NCBI RefSeq assembly: GCF_048544455.1
Contig: NC_133538.1
Location: forward strand, 454,473,311-454,537,310
Source: Silene latifolia
Lineage: Eukaryota > Streptophyta > Magnoliopsida > Caryophyllales > Caryophyllaceae
DNA: 64,000 bases
Direction of reading: 5' to 3'
Position numbers and translations under genes: made by a program. Positions 35,419 to 46,845 of this stretch are shown here, piece after piece. Position 1 is the stretch's first letter, and each line of letters begins with the position of its first letter. The notes beneath the pieces were generated by a model. That model searched no databases and was not told the DNA's origin. It saw nothing but the letters and a program-made list of their open reading frames with translations.

Positions 35419-37205
35419 ATGTCAAATATGAATCCCATGCGCGCCATCAATTGTCAACTAGGAATTCAAGAAGCCGATCAATCTGCATCCGCCATGACTT
35501 CTGCCGAAATCAGCAACGTGGTCCTTCGACTCCTAGCTATTGTGGAAGACTTGAGCACTCGTCTCTCCCAAGTTGAGGACAAGATGATAATCGGGAAGTT
35601 TCCCTCTTCTAATATTGAGCAAAGGGTTAAGCTTCTTCAAAGTCGACTACTTGCCAACAACAGAAACAACCCTCCAGAAAACCCTATTGGACACAGTCAG
35701 GAACTTTCCTTGGATTGCTCTCATCTCATCCCTCCCGACGATGAGAAAATTCGTGCAATTAATGAAGATGGACTGCAAAGCGATATACCTATGATCTCCG
35801 TCTCCATCAACAACATATTCTCAAAGCTGCGAGTGGCTATCAATGATTTGAACACTCAGGTAGCTAATTTGGGGAAAAGGATTGGTAATGCCGAAAATGG
35901 ACCTGACCACCAGGGAGAAGACCAACACCCAATTCACCAACAGACAAATGCTGAAAATGAGGAATCGTCTGATGGTTCCCACACCCAAGAACCCACCAAC
36001 AAAGAACATGAAATTGCCTCACCAAAATACCCTTCAAAATATCAAGCAACATCCCCAAAACTTCCTATTGGCAACAACCAAATCCTGCTTCCACCTAGGA
36101 TTGACAAAAACAAAACTCACAAAAATATCCCAAAAAACACCAATGTTGGAATCAAGGGAAAACATCAAATTGTATTCACAGATCTGGGAATAACATATGG
36201 CACCGCTCTGGGGATACTTTCCTCAGAAGGATTACTGCAACCTATTGGCCCCACTCCGGATCCAGAACCAGAAAACATAACCTAATTTTGGAATGGCTAC
36301 GCATATTATCGATATCACATAGGCAAGGGGCATAAAACTGAAGCGTGCTACGAGCTCAAGCACGCTATACAAGATGGAATTGAGGGTGGCAGGTTTTCCA
36401 CCTTACTCTTAGGCACTCCAGACAAAGAACCTGAGCGGCCTAATAGGAAGTTTGTCGATTTGGGTGATCGAGAAGATAAGTATTCTGCCAATAATTTGGT
36501 AAAAAGGAGAAAGGTAAGCTCAATACCATCCTATCAGCAAGGAGATGGGGCTTTAGTTAAACATGTCATTGACTGCCTTCAGCCAAATTATGCATCCCGT
36601 TTGAAGGGTTGTAACATCAAAAGCGTCGAGGACCTATCAAAAGAAATTTCTCGCATCGATGAAATCATTAAAGGAGGTCCAACATCTGCGACCCCTCCTC
36701 AAAAGCAAGTCTTTCGCATTACCGAAGTAAAATTTGTGGAGCCTTCGCCAGAAAGAGCCACACACTCACAAAGACAATTTTCAGACTTGGGCATGCCTTA
36801 TGCCATTGCTCTTAGAGTGCTTGTCTCTGAAGGACTAATCCAACCGATTGGCCCCACTCCAGATCTTACACCCAAGAAAATAGGCCGGTTTTGGGACGGT
36901 TCCCAATATTGCCTATTCCAAAGGGGTAATGGGCACAACATAGAGATGTGCTGGAAGCTCAAACATATCATATAAAACATGCTCGATGGTGGCAGGTTGT
37001 CTTTATCAACCCTGAATCATTTAATGGAAAATAATGGTCCACATGGGCGCCTTACCCCTCAAAAACAGGACACCTTCTAGGATCTTATCCTCCCGGCGTC
37101 CCAAACAACGAGAGTGAAGTGCTCAAGTGGGTCAATGCTCAAAACCAGACATTCAAGCCGCTGGATGCTGCGAAAGAGACCTTCGAGGAGGAACATGATG
37201 ATTAG
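35419..37205 (+). pseudogene. Gag-like protein of element H, rearranged
   Basis: ATG at 35419 (MSNMNPMRAINCQL). The N terminus is helical with a leucine-rich stretch (LLAIVEDLSTRLSQVEDK). The zinc module, with a PIGPTPDP motif, occurs twice: at about 36175-36400 (knuckle YYRYHIGKGHKTEAC, first Cys lost) and 36775-36990 (YCLFQRGNGHNIEMC, first His replaced by Gln). Between them is a piece resembling only the C-terminal end of the capsid domain. Stops TAA at 36283 and TAA at 36973 are each one C-to-T step from Gln, and a frame change lies near 37075. The core capsid domain seen in A is missing. Confidence 0.75.
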
Positions 37206-37784
37206 GAGTTCGTATCTACGATTGAGTCCGAGTCCGAGTCTTAGGATTTCTCATATCTATCCTAGCGTCTGTCCTTTTATTCCTAAATGACAACTGGGGG
37301 CTGTCCCCATGAGTCACATGTATCCATCGAGTCTGTGCTAACCTCTTATTTATCTAAATAAAAGCATAATTTTCAACTATCATATATTCTCCCCTTTACC
37401 ATTTCCCGTTAACAACGAGAATTGATTTGAGAATTGATTTAAAACAAACAACATGTTCCAATTCAACGGGAGTATACTTGAGTGACGTTCCGTACCAAGT
37501 AAGCGGAGGACTCGAAACTCCGTGTCCATTCTCTTTACCTATTCTATGTCTGGCAATAGCAACCTTTCATTAGCACCCGATTTGGAATGAGCCTCTATCA
37601 AAGGGATCCTACGACGAACCTAGATAACAAACCAGAACATCTCCTTGTTCATGATCAATGACGGACGGCAAGCCCGTTCCCCACGAAAACATCCCATCAC
37701 CAAATATCAACCTCTCACCAACATGTACATCCCCGTCTGCACCTTTACCTGCCTCTAACGAAGGACGGCAAAGAACCAATAAAT

Positions 37785-38075
37785 CAAAAACCAAAGCCAA
37801 AGCAAAACCAGAGCCAAGGCCAAAATCAAAGGCCCAAGCCAATAGCCATTCACCAAAAGCCAAAGCGAAAGGCCAAAATCAAAGGCCCAAGCTAATACCG
37901 TTTCACCCAAAGCCAAAGCGAAAGGCCAAAAATCAAAGGCCCAAGCCAATAGCCATTCACCCGAAGCCAAAGCGAAAGGCCAAAATCAAAGGCTCCAGCC
38001 AATATCCATTCACTCAAAACCAAAGTCAAAGCCAATGCCAAAGGCTACTGACCCAACGTCAAGGCCAAGACCCAA
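37785..38075 (+). repeat. Array of 'aaagccaaagcgaaaggcc' units
   Basis: Five or so units of about 55 bp. The 184-codon frame across it (37658-38212) is only Lys/Ala/Pro/Gln repeats and I do not call it a gene. Confidence 0.75.
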
Positions 38076-38610
38076 GCCAAAATCAAAACAAAACAAGATT
38101 CGAACCCTTTTCTCAAAAAGGCCAAAATCCAAAGAAAGCATCCAACACACAAAATCCTGGACAAGTCAGTCCAAAACACCAAGTCCAGGACCAACAAGTC
38201 CAAAGCCCATGACCAACGTTTCTTCCCTCCAAACTCCGGGACCAACAAGTACAAAACACAAAAATACCAAATTCTATGTCAAAGAGCTAAAACAAGAGTT
38301 CAAGAATCGTCAACTAAACCCAAAACTAATTCACCCCTAAGTCCTTCCAGAGAATACTGCTACAGGGAAACCTATCTAGGATCCTGGGGATTCCCCTCGA
38401 GATCATAACAAAAACTGCTTCACCCCTAAGTCCCGGGGATTCCCCTCAAGCTTAAAATATCATACCTTAACCTTTAAGGTCCAGACATGGGATTCTGATC
38501 CCACATTTGTTTACCAACCATTTCGTGCTCAGGCCACATCAAGCCTGTGACTCCATTCCGCACCATATTACAAGCCGTAACCCATCGGACTAAACACCAC
38601 AAAATACAAA

Positions 38611-39355
38611 CTCCAGATTTTTATCTGTCAAACAAACCTATTATTACCAGGCTCTACATTTCATAATGTCGAAGCCATTTCCACCTTGACCCAGATACGA
38701 AGTCTTCAAAAAAAACATTGCTCTCTGGAACGGGACACACACATTTCATTCTTAGAGACCACTTTTTAGTGTGCTCACGTAACAAGAAACCTTTTCACAA
38801 ATTATGCCTTTTTTATTCATGATCAAAAGGGATTTCTATCCAATCAACCTTCGAGTCACCAAACGGAATTCACCGTCGTGACCCTCAGCTCCAGATTTTT
38901 ATCTGTCAAAAGAACCTATTATTACCAAGCTCCACATTCCATAATGTCGAAGCCATTTTTACCCTGACCCAGATACGGAGTCCTCGAATGCTTTGCTACC
39001 AAGAACGGGACATACCCAATCTACCTTTAGGGTCCACTTTTTCGTGTGCTCACATGATAAGAAACATTTTCACAAATTACACCTCTTCGATTCATGATCA
39101 AAGAGGAATTCTCTCAAATCGATTTTTCAAGTCACCAAACGGAATTTACCGTCGTGACCCTCACACTTTAAGGTCCTAACAACTCGCTTAGGCACACATT
39201 CAGACGAGTCACCAAACGGAATTTACCGTTGTGACCCTCACACTTTAAGGTCCTAACAACTCGCTTAGGCGCACATTCAGGTGAGTCACCAAATGGAATT
39301 TACCGTCGTGACCCTCACACTTTAAGGTCCTAACAACTCGCTTAGACACACATCC
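38611..39355 (+). repeat. 278-bp duplication and 78-bp triplicate
   Basis: Blocks beginning CTCCAGATTTTTATCTGTC at 38611 and 38889 are two copies of a 278-bp unit. They run into three tandem units of 78 bp that start with 'gtcaccaaacggaatttacc' near 39131, 39209 and 39287. Confidence 0.8.
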
Positions 39356-39357
39356 TG

Positions 39358-39391
39358 AACTACGATTTGGTTTGATTTCACTTCACGTGAA
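39358..39391 (+). other. Conserved stem-loop, copy 3, interrupted
   Basis: GAACTACG followed by inner arms TTCAC and GTGAA. The right outer arm is missing because LTR I starts at 39393. Confidence 0.55.
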
Positions 39392-39392
39392 T

Positions 39393-40669
39393 TGATACGT
39401 GCATATTGTATACACTTTATTAGCGTTTTTGGCAAGTATTTCTATGCGTAATTGTTAGCTTTAAGCTATTATTTCTCCCAAAACGGTTTACTTTGTATTT
39501 CCTATGTCATTATTGTAGGAATGACCGAAAGTAAGCTAAATCGAGCCTTCATATGTTCCCGGGGCATTTTATGGAAACTATGAAGTTAGAAGCTCGGAAC
39601 TTGATCGTCTCGGATTGCGTGCATGAAGTTGGAGGGCTGGAATCTGCTACAGCACTACTAGTCTATCGACCAGTGACGCTAGTCTATCGACCATGGAGTT
39701 TAGCAGAGGAAGCAGTGTTGCCAACACTGTACTGGGCGGTCGATCGACCGTGTCACCTGGTCGATCGACTAGAGTTCGAAGCTGCGATTTCTTTTGCGCG
39801 ATTGTATTTTGAAAGCCCAGTTATAATTTATCCTATGGGCAGAATTATTATTAGTAGAACGAAAAACAAACAGTAGAGGGTTATGCTTTTTATCATTGAC
39901 AAACTGAAGTATTAGACATAGTTTTTGGGAACGAAAAGTGAAGGCTACGGATTTCAATCAATTGTTTTGTTCATCGAATTCTTTAGTAAGCTTTAATTCA
40001 ATTTCAATCTTTTCTTATTCTTGTTAATTTAATTCTAGTTTCTACCAATTTATATTTAAGCAATTTAGTTTTAATCCCTTAGTTTTTATTCTAATTCAAT
40101 CATGTCAATTTTATTCCATATCTTTAATTTTGCAATTGTCATATTCTTAATCATGCGTAGCTAAATTCCTATGCTAGGAATTAGGGAATCCATGGCGTCA
40201 TGTGTTGATTTTATTAAGTCTAGGTTGAACCCGTACCGGTCTTATTTACTGTTGTGAGATTTTACCCCTTTGCTAGATTGAGAGATTAGCGGAGTTAGAT
40301 TTCTTACAAGTAATTGGAAAGACTAGTGGAGCGAAAGCAATCTAGTTTCATTCTAGGGTAAAAGAAGACCGAGAGGCTTAGTTCGAATAGTGATTTAGAG
40401 GACTTATTTGACACCCTGAGACGGTATTGGATAGACCTTGACTTTACCGAAGTTCCTAGCTGCTTTTTAATATCTATTTTAAACTTCTTTAAATTTTAGT
40501 AATTAGTTTAGAATCAACCAACCAAAACCCCTCCAACAATTGTTACTTCAATAGATTAAAAATAGCAAATAGAATTAACCTTGTCCCTCTATGGTTCGAC
40601 TCTTACTATCACTAGCTATAGTTTTAGTTTGGTTTATAAATTTAACTTTGATACAAAACGACGGTATCA
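39393..40669 (+). repeat. 5' LTR of element I
   Basis: 1277 bp, TGATACGTGC...GACGGTATCA. The end is fixed by the PBS. The U3 holds two dyads of the GTCGATCGAC palindrome (39661 and 39739). Confidence 0.85.
39661..39769 (+). repeat. GTCGATCGAC dyads 1 and 2 (LTR I)
   Basis: Motif starts 39661/39682 (GTCTATCGAC variants) and 39739/39760 (perfect). Both pairs have 21-bp start-to-start spacing. Confidence 0.9.
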
Positions 40670-40674
40670 AATTT

Positions 40675-40692
40675 TGGCGCCGTTGCTGGGGA
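40675..40692 (+). other. Primer binding site of I (tRNA-Asp type)
   Basis: TGGCGCCGTTGCTGGGGA, one base from the usual Athila PBS; five bases after the LTR end. Confidence 0.85.
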
Positions 40693-40765
40693 GACGGTGT
40701 AATTCTGTTTGCTTTATTTTTAGTTTATTTTTCTTGTCTCAAGGAACTTTGGATCCTTAAGGCCG

Positions 40766-41784
40766 TTGCTTACCTTTTCCTTCTACTTTTGCTTGTGCAC
40801 AGTTAGAAGAAGATTTCGAGAGGAAGACTTGAGTACTCCCGATTTTGCTACAATCATGCAAACAATATATGCTCATTCTCAGTCAAAGGTACAAGATATT
40901 CCTCAGGGATTTAGCCTCCCTGTTCCTACACAGGGGACTTTTGATATCCGCCCCACTCACATCTCTTTAGTAGAGCGGAACCTGTTTGGGGGATTACCAG
41001 ATGAAGATCCTGGGAAGCATATGGAGATCTTCACCGATTATTGCTTTTCCATATCTGTACCGGCCGGAGTGACCCAAGATGAAGTAAAGGAGACATTATT
41101 TCTATACTCCTTGAAAGATTCTGCGCGTGAATGGTACCGCTACCTTGATAAGGTAGCAGCTGGAGTTACAAACTAGACATCTCTAGCTTTGGCTTTCTAC
41201 AAAAGATATTATCCGCCTGTTAAAACCAATGCTTTGAGAAGTCAAATTACAAATTTCCAGCAAGGACCCGATGAGGAATTACATGAAGCATGGGTTCGTT
41301 TCAAGAAATTAGTTCGATCTGTTCCTCACCACGGTTTTCAGCAGTGGTACCTTTGCAACCAATTTTATAATGCCTTGTACGATGACTACAGAGTCATCCT
41401 TGATGCGGCTGCAAATGGTAGGTTCCAAAACAACGTGGATTTTGATAAAGGTTGGAACACTATTGAGAAGATGGCAGTTCATAGAGCTGAATATGGGAGT
41501 TCGCGTGGGAATTCGCGAAAGCCAAGTGATGAAATGAGTGCCGTTGCGGTACTTGAAGCTTCTTTTAATGCCCAATCAAAAAGCTCGAGTCTTCTAAGGC
41601 TTCCGAAAAGAAAATTGAAGTTCCTGTTCATAACTCAAATGAGACCGCGGAATTGAGAGAAATAGTCCGAGCTCTTTTGGTTCAAGTTATGAAAATAGAA
41701 GAAGCTGGGATTGAATCTGCAAGGAATTTTGAGAGGCAATTGGAGATTTTAGCGGCTAAACAAGTCGCTAATTCTTCAAGATAA
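40766..41784 (+). pseudogene. Gag of element I
   Basis: Athila-type capsid protein. Blocks visible are HISLVERNLFGGLPDEDPGK, ITNFQQGPDEELHEAWVRFK and QQWYLCNQFYNAL. A TAG at 41174-41176 replaces a probable Trp (one G-to-A step) and the same frame goes on. A 1-nt change near 41575 shifts the C-terminal helical part (ETAELREIVRALLVQV), which then ends at TAA 41782-41784. The natural start is unclear; the listed frame begins at 40766, upstream of the conserved region. Confidence 0.8.
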
Positions 41785-43596
41785 TGTGAGGTTCCTATCG
41801 AGACACTAAATGCAATTCACCTCCGCAGTGGTCTCTCATATGACGGTCCTGATAAGCCAAGAAAAGACTCGGAAAATGATGAAAAGTCAGATTTAAATTC
41901 TGGTGCGAAAACGAACTCTACTACCAGTGCCAGTGATCGATCGACCAACAACATCGGTCGATCGAACAGAATCTCTGACGAAAAAGTTTCTGACCAGGAA
42001 CTATTTGGACCCAGTGCACTTGGTCGATCGACCGGTACCCATGGTCGATCGAATGGGTCGCCAGTGCTGAATGAAAATCCGTCAATTGAATTGCAAAATA
42101 CCTCAGCTAGTGATGATTTGACGGAGATTTTAAACATTCGGAAGACGAAAATTGTCGACCCTACGACAAGTGTTGCAGTCCCGTATCCGGAGCGTTTACA
42201 AAATACAAAGTTGGAGCGTAAGTTCGGTAAGTTTTTGGAGATCGTCAAGAATATTGAGGTAACCATTCCTTTCACTGACTTAATTACCCAAGTACCTTCT
42301 TACGCTAAGTTTATGAGGGATATTTTAACTCGTAAGAAGAATTTTAATGATGTTGGTACTATTGCTTTCACGGAGGAGTATAATGTTCTTTCACGAAGCA
42401 ACATACCACCTAAATTAAAAGACCCGGGTAGTTTTTCGATTCCATGTACTATAGGTAACCATGAATTTGGGAAAGCTCTTTGTGATCTAGGTGCCAGTGT
42501 TAGTGTTATGCCATACTCTGTGTGTAAAAAGTTGAATATAGGTAACCTTAAGGTGGCCAATATGACCCTTCAGATGGCAGATAGATCGATTCAGAGACCC
42601 TTAGGAATTTTAGAAGATGTACCCGTTCGAGTGGGTAAGTTCTTTATTCCTGTCGATTTCGTCATTTTAGACATTGCTGAGGATAGTCAGATAGCTATTA
42701 TCTTAGGTAGACCATTTTTACATACGGCTGGGGCCGTGATAGATGTCAAACGCGGAGTCTTGACCTTAGAGGTAGGGGATGACACAATTGAGTTCAGTCT
42801 TGCTCGCACTGCGACTAAACCTGATAATGATGATACGTGTTATTCCGTTGATATTGTTGACAGGGCTGTTAATTGTAACTGGAGGGAATCCTTAGCCAAG
42901 GATCCTTTAGCTGATTTAACCCGTTTAGATGAGTGTGCAATTAATCCAGCGAAGAATGTTGATGAGCTGGATGTTTTGGAAGCAGAAATGGAAGGCCAAG
43001 AGCTCACAGAGGAAGAAGTTGAGATGATCATAAGCCTGGCCAACGCGAATTTGGTAAACACTTGCTATACCATTGAAGCTGATTCTGCCTATGTTGTTGA
43101 GGTAAAGGTGCCAGAGCGTAAGCTTCTTCCTCCGAATCTTAAGTATGTCTTTTTAGATGATACGGAGCAATACCCAGCTATTGTTAGTGCTAAGCTTGAC
43201 GATAACCAACTTTCTGCTTTGATGTGTTTACTTAAGAAAAACAGGAAAGCTTTAGGTTATTCTTTGGATGATATTAAGGGCATCAGCCCTGACATTTATA
43301 TGCACAGAATTGAGCTGGAGGAGGGCCACAAGCCTTACAGACAGGGTCAGCGCAAGCTGAATCCGAAGATGCAGGAGGTTGTCATGGATGAGGTGATAAA
43401 ACTACTCGATGCAGGTATTATTTATACAGTTGGAAACTCCAAGTGGGTTAGCCCCGTTCAGGTAGTCCCGAAGAAAGGAGGGACCACTGTGGTACAAAAT
43501 GAGAAAAATGAATTAATACCAACTCGAGTTGTAACAGGTTGGCGGATGTGCATTGACTATAGACAGTTAAATGCCAACTCGAGTTGTGGTGGCTGA
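41785..43596 (+). pseudogene. Protease and N-terminal RT of element I
   Basis: Open without stops from 41785. It begins with the gag tail (LNAIHLRSG) and a Ser/Asp-rich linker in which the DNA dyads read as DRST/GRST/GRSN peptides. The aspartic protease domain follows at about 42420-42800: ALCDLGASVSVMPYSV is the active site and IILGRPFLHTAGAVID the second motif. The RT start (KPYRQGQRKLNPKMQEVV, VSPVQVVPKKGG, CIDYRQLNA) runs to 43568, where it is joined to unrelated sequence. The fingers and the catalytic YVDD-type box are missing, so no RT activity is possible. Confidence 0.85.
41936..42053 (+). repeat. GTCGATCGAC dyads 3 and 4 (linker of element I)
   Basis: Motif starts 41936/41957 and 42023/42044, 21 bp within each pair and 87 bp between pairs, so the reading frame is kept. 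Confidence 0.9.
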
Positions 43597-45040
43597 CCAT
43601 TTATCTCGTCTGCAGCTGACAGAAAGGGAAGAGCCGTTACCCATTAATGATTCTTTTCCTGATGAGAGTCTGTTAGCTATTACTAATTCGGGGTCTTATC
43701 CACCTCTGTGGTTTGCTGATTATGCTAATTTTGCAGTGACAGGTAAAATACCACCCAAGCTTTCATGGCGTGAGAAGAAGCGATTAAACTTATGATGCTA
43801 GACAATACTTTTGGGATGATCCATTTGTCTTCAAGGAATGTGCAGACGGTCTTATCCGGAGATGTATGCCTCAATGGGAGGTCAAGGATATCCTAGAAGC
43901 TTGCCACTCTTCTGCCTATGGTGGTCACCATGGTCCGTCCCGGACTGTGGCTAAGGTACTCCAATCTAGTTTCTATTGGCCAACTTTGCATGAAGATAGT
44001 CGGAATTTTTTTGCTCAGTGCGATGATTGTCAAAGACCGGGGAATATTTCAAAGAGACATGAGATGCCATAAGTAGGTATACTAGAGGTTGAGATTTTCG
44101 ATGTCTGGGGCATTGGCTATCAAGGACCCTTTCCGAGCAGTCAAGGTAATAAATATATCCTCGTAGCCGTAGATTATGTGTCCAAATGGGTAGAAGCTGC
44201 TGCTACCCCTCATTGCGATGCAAAAGCCGTGATTAAGCTGTTTAAAAAGATAATCTTCCCTCGTTTTGGTGTCCCTAGGGTTGTCATTAGCGACGGAGGC
44301 ATGCATTTTAAAGAAAAACAACTTTGTGCTATGTTGACTAAATTTGGTGTCCAACATCGCAGAGGTTTGGGTATCATCCCCAAACTAGTGGTCAAGTTGA
44401 GATTTCTAACCGAGAATTGAAAGAAATGTTAGCTAAAGTTGTTTCTAAATCACGGAAAGATTGGAGTCTTAAGGTGGATGATGTCTTGTGGGCTTATAGG
44501 ACCGCGTTTAAAACGCCAATTGGGATGTCACCGTTCGGATTGATTTATGGTAAAACATGTCATTTGCCTGTTGAATTAGAACGTAAATCTTGGTGGGCAA
44601 TTTGTGATTTGAATTTAGATCATAACCTCTCTCGTGAGAAACGTATGACGCAGTTGAATGAGTTAGAGGAATTTAGACTGCTGGCCTATGATTATGCTAG
44701 AATCTACAAGGAGAAGACGAAACGCTAGCATGACAAGAGAATCATCAAGCGTGAGTTCAATGTCGGTGATAAGGTACTCCTTTTTAATGCTCGTATCCGT
44801 TTATTTTCTGGTAAGCTGAAATCCAGGTGGAGTGGCCCTTATACGGTCACAGTAGTTACAAAATTTGGATCAGTTGAATTGGAAACCTCATCTGGAGACC
44901 GATTCAAAGTGAATGGTAAATACGTGAAACACTATCACGGTGCAGACGAATTTGTTGGGCAGGTCGAAGTAATATACTTTGACCCACTTTTAGAAGCTGC
45001 AAATTGGGGTAAGAAGGTCGTGCGGGACCTCTTAAACTAG
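43571..45040 (+). pseudogene. RNase H tail and integrase of element I
   Basis: VVADHLSRLQL is the end of RNase H, directly after the deletion. A frame change near 43790 leads into the integrase. Zinc finger: ACHSSAYGGHHGPSRT...CDDCQ. Catalytic residues: Asp in IFDVWG, Asp in VISDGGMHF, Glu in QVEISNREL. The C-terminal GPY motif lies in RWSGPYTVTVV. Stops at 44070-44072 (TAA) and 44726-44728 (TAG), and a frame change near 44376, inactivate it. The true end is TAG 45038-45040. Confidence 0.87.
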
Positions 45041-45812
45041 CGCTAACCGGGAGGTAACCCGACTTGAAATTTTCTTGTGTAATTAGGAACTTTACCGTTT
45101 ATTTAGCTTACATCTCATTAGGAGCTTTAGATTTAGTTTAGTTTAGTTAGCGATTACTGTTATGGGAAGATGTGCGCCTTTGTGAGTGTTTGCAGGTAAT
45201 TATTTTATGCAAAGCGCGTAGGATGATTCGCTGGATGTCTATGAGAGAAAGACGGGAAATTGAATTTGAAAAAGAAAGTTTTGACGTATTTGAGCTTAAC
45301 TGACAGTACCTTCAGTCGATCGACCAGATGTGTCAGTCGATCGACTGAAGAGAAAAAATCGCCAACAATCAGAATCTATTTAAGAGGAAGACTGGTCGAT
45401 CGATTGGGTCTGATATTCGATTGACCAGAGTGCGATATCAGAGGCCACACAAATAGGGAAGTTTTAATTCATACTTTCATTCATTCAGTCATAAATCATT
45501 TGAACGAAAAAAGAAAAAAAAAAACCCTAGTTCTTCCTCATTGCGATTTTTCGTGCTAATCTCCCTTTTAATTTCGATTTTCTTGCTCAAAATCTCCAAG
45601 GTTTCATCGAAGGCATGTCCCTAATCATCTTTTGGTCCTTTAAATTCGATTTTTGCTGAATATTTATGCCCAAATTCGAGCAACCTAACATTGTTTTCGA
45701 AAAAATCGATTTGGGGAAAATCAATTTGGGGGTAATTTCTTGTCGAATTTGTGCTTTAATTGCATTTTTTATCCCTTTTCCCTTGATTTTCGAGCCATCT
45801 TAGCAACTAGGA
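45041..45812 (+). other. 3' non-coding region of element I
   Basis: Begins with GGGAGGTAACCC, usual after Athila pol. Contains two dyads (45315, 45395) and an A-rich stretch followed by a T-rich leader-like sequence. It joins abruptly to the middle of an LTR at about 45813. Confidence 0.7.
45315..45425 (+). repeat. GTCGATCGAC dyads 5 and 6 (3' region of I)
   Basis: Motif starts 45315/45336 and 45395/45416 (the last degenerate, TTCGATTGAC). Spacing 21 bp in both. Confidence 0.85.
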
Positions 45813-46237
45813 GGAGTTAGATTTCTTACATGTAATTGGAAAGACTAGTGGAGCGAAAGAAATTTAGTTTCATTCTAGGGTGAAAGAAGACCGAGAGGCT
45901 TAATTCGATTAGGGACTTAGAGGACCTATTTGACATCTTGAGACGGTATTGGACAGACATTGACTTTTCTTGACTCACCCTTAAGCCATGGTGAACCGAA
46001 GTTCCTAGCTGCTTTTTAATATCTATCTTAAACTTCATTTAAATTCTAGTAATTAGTTTAGAATCAACCAACCAAAACCCCCCCAACAATTGTTACTTCA
46101 ATATATTAAAAATAGCAAATAGAAGTAACCTTGTCTCTCTGTGGTTCGACCCTTACTATCACTAACTATAGTTTTAGTTTGGTTTATAAATTTAACTTTG
46201 ATACAAAACGACGGTATCAAATTTTGGCACCGTTGCT
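45813..46237 (+). repeat. Truncated LTR I copy with PBS remnant
   Basis: 45813-46219 matches 40295-40669, i.e. only the right part of LTR I. It is followed by the spacer and 13 bp of a tRNA-Asp PBS (46225-46237), then by unrelated sequence. A PBS after what looks like a 3' LTR points to recombination between elements rather than a simple 3' end. Confidence 0.75.
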
Positions 46238-46358
46238 ATAGTAGCTAGTAGCGTTACCACCTGTCACTGATTCGCAAACCCTGAATATCAATCACTTGCA
46301 CTTTTAAGTATCATTAATCAAGAACGAAAGTTAGTATTAGTGCGAATAAGGGGAAGTT
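46238..46358 (+). other. Linker before LTR G
   Basis: 121 bp not matched elsewhere in the window. It ends in AAGGGGAAGTT, which looks like a PPT, so LTR G may originally have been a 3' LTR. Confidence 0.45.
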
Positions 46359-46642
46359 TGATGCGTGTCCTGAATATGATGTTTTACACCCTATTTTACA
46401 TGCATTTCAGAGCTCATTTGTGTAGTTTATGCTACTATTTTCCCTATTTCCGTCTACTTTTGTGTTTTTGTGTAATATTGCATAAATGTGAAGAATCTAG
46501 CGTAAATCAAGCCAAATCCGTCCCCGAGTACTTGGCATATTATTTGTCATGCAGTATTTACTCAAGAAACGAACTTGGTGCGCGTATCATAGTCTGAAAG
46601 ACAAATTTACGAGGCTTCTGGAGCAAAGTATCAGCTGAAGCA

Positions 46643-46754
46643 GTTGATCGACTGACCTTCATGGTCGATCAACCAGGGCGCGATTCCTAATTAAGATCAG
46701 AAGCTACTGTTTACCGAGGTTTGGTCGATCGACTGGTCCTAGTGGTCGATCGAC
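46643..46754 (+). repeat. GTCGATCGAC dyads 7 and 8 (U3 of LTR G)
   Basis: Motif starts 46643/46664 and 46724/46745. They lie 94-196 bp upstream of the TATA box. Confidence 0.9.
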
Positions 46755-46838
46755 CACACCGTGATTCTGACGCAAATTTGGAAAACGAGAAAGCCCAATG
46801 TAATTAGGTTTTAGGAATAAAAGTTACGCAAGACTATC

Positions 46839-46845
46839 TATATAA
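46839..46845 (+). promoter_or_regulatory. TATA box of LTR G
   Basis: TATATAA. The predicted start, about 31 bp downstream at 46870, coincides with the breakpoint of the inverted LTR piece near 51936. Same box at 57820-57826. Confidence 0.75.

Larger units (their letters stand above)
30316..39392 (+). mobile_element. Gag-only element H, related to A, 3' part displaced
   Basis: 5' LTR, tRNA-Arg PBS, long leader with tandem arrays, damaged gag and 3' repeats. It is then interrupted at 39393 by the LTR of element I. No protease, RT or integrase is found. PBS, Gag zinc module and 3' blocks match element A, while the LTRs have diverged. Confidence 0.82.
37206..39392 (+). other. 3' non-coding region of element H
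   Basis: Holds AACTGGGGGCTGTCCCC (37290-37306; PPT-like with a small hairpin), a Lys/Pro-coding repeat array (about 37790-38070), a 278-bp duplication (38611-39150) and three 78-bp units (39130-39355). The final segment is the conserved hairpin, cut by element I. Confidence 0.7.
39393..46219 (+). mobile_element. Athila-type gypsy element I, internally deleted
   Basis: 5' LTR, tRNA-Asp PBS, gag, protease, start of RT, deletion, tail of RNase H, integrase, 3' region and a 3' LTR lacking its left part. Gag-protease sequence (DLGAS active site) and the tRNA-Asp PBS are typical of Athila. Inserted into element H. Confidence 0.85.

Noticed and set aside
37658..38212. 184-codon Lys/Pro/Gln frame in H
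   Set aside because: Pure translation of a 55-bp tandem repeat; composition explains its openness.
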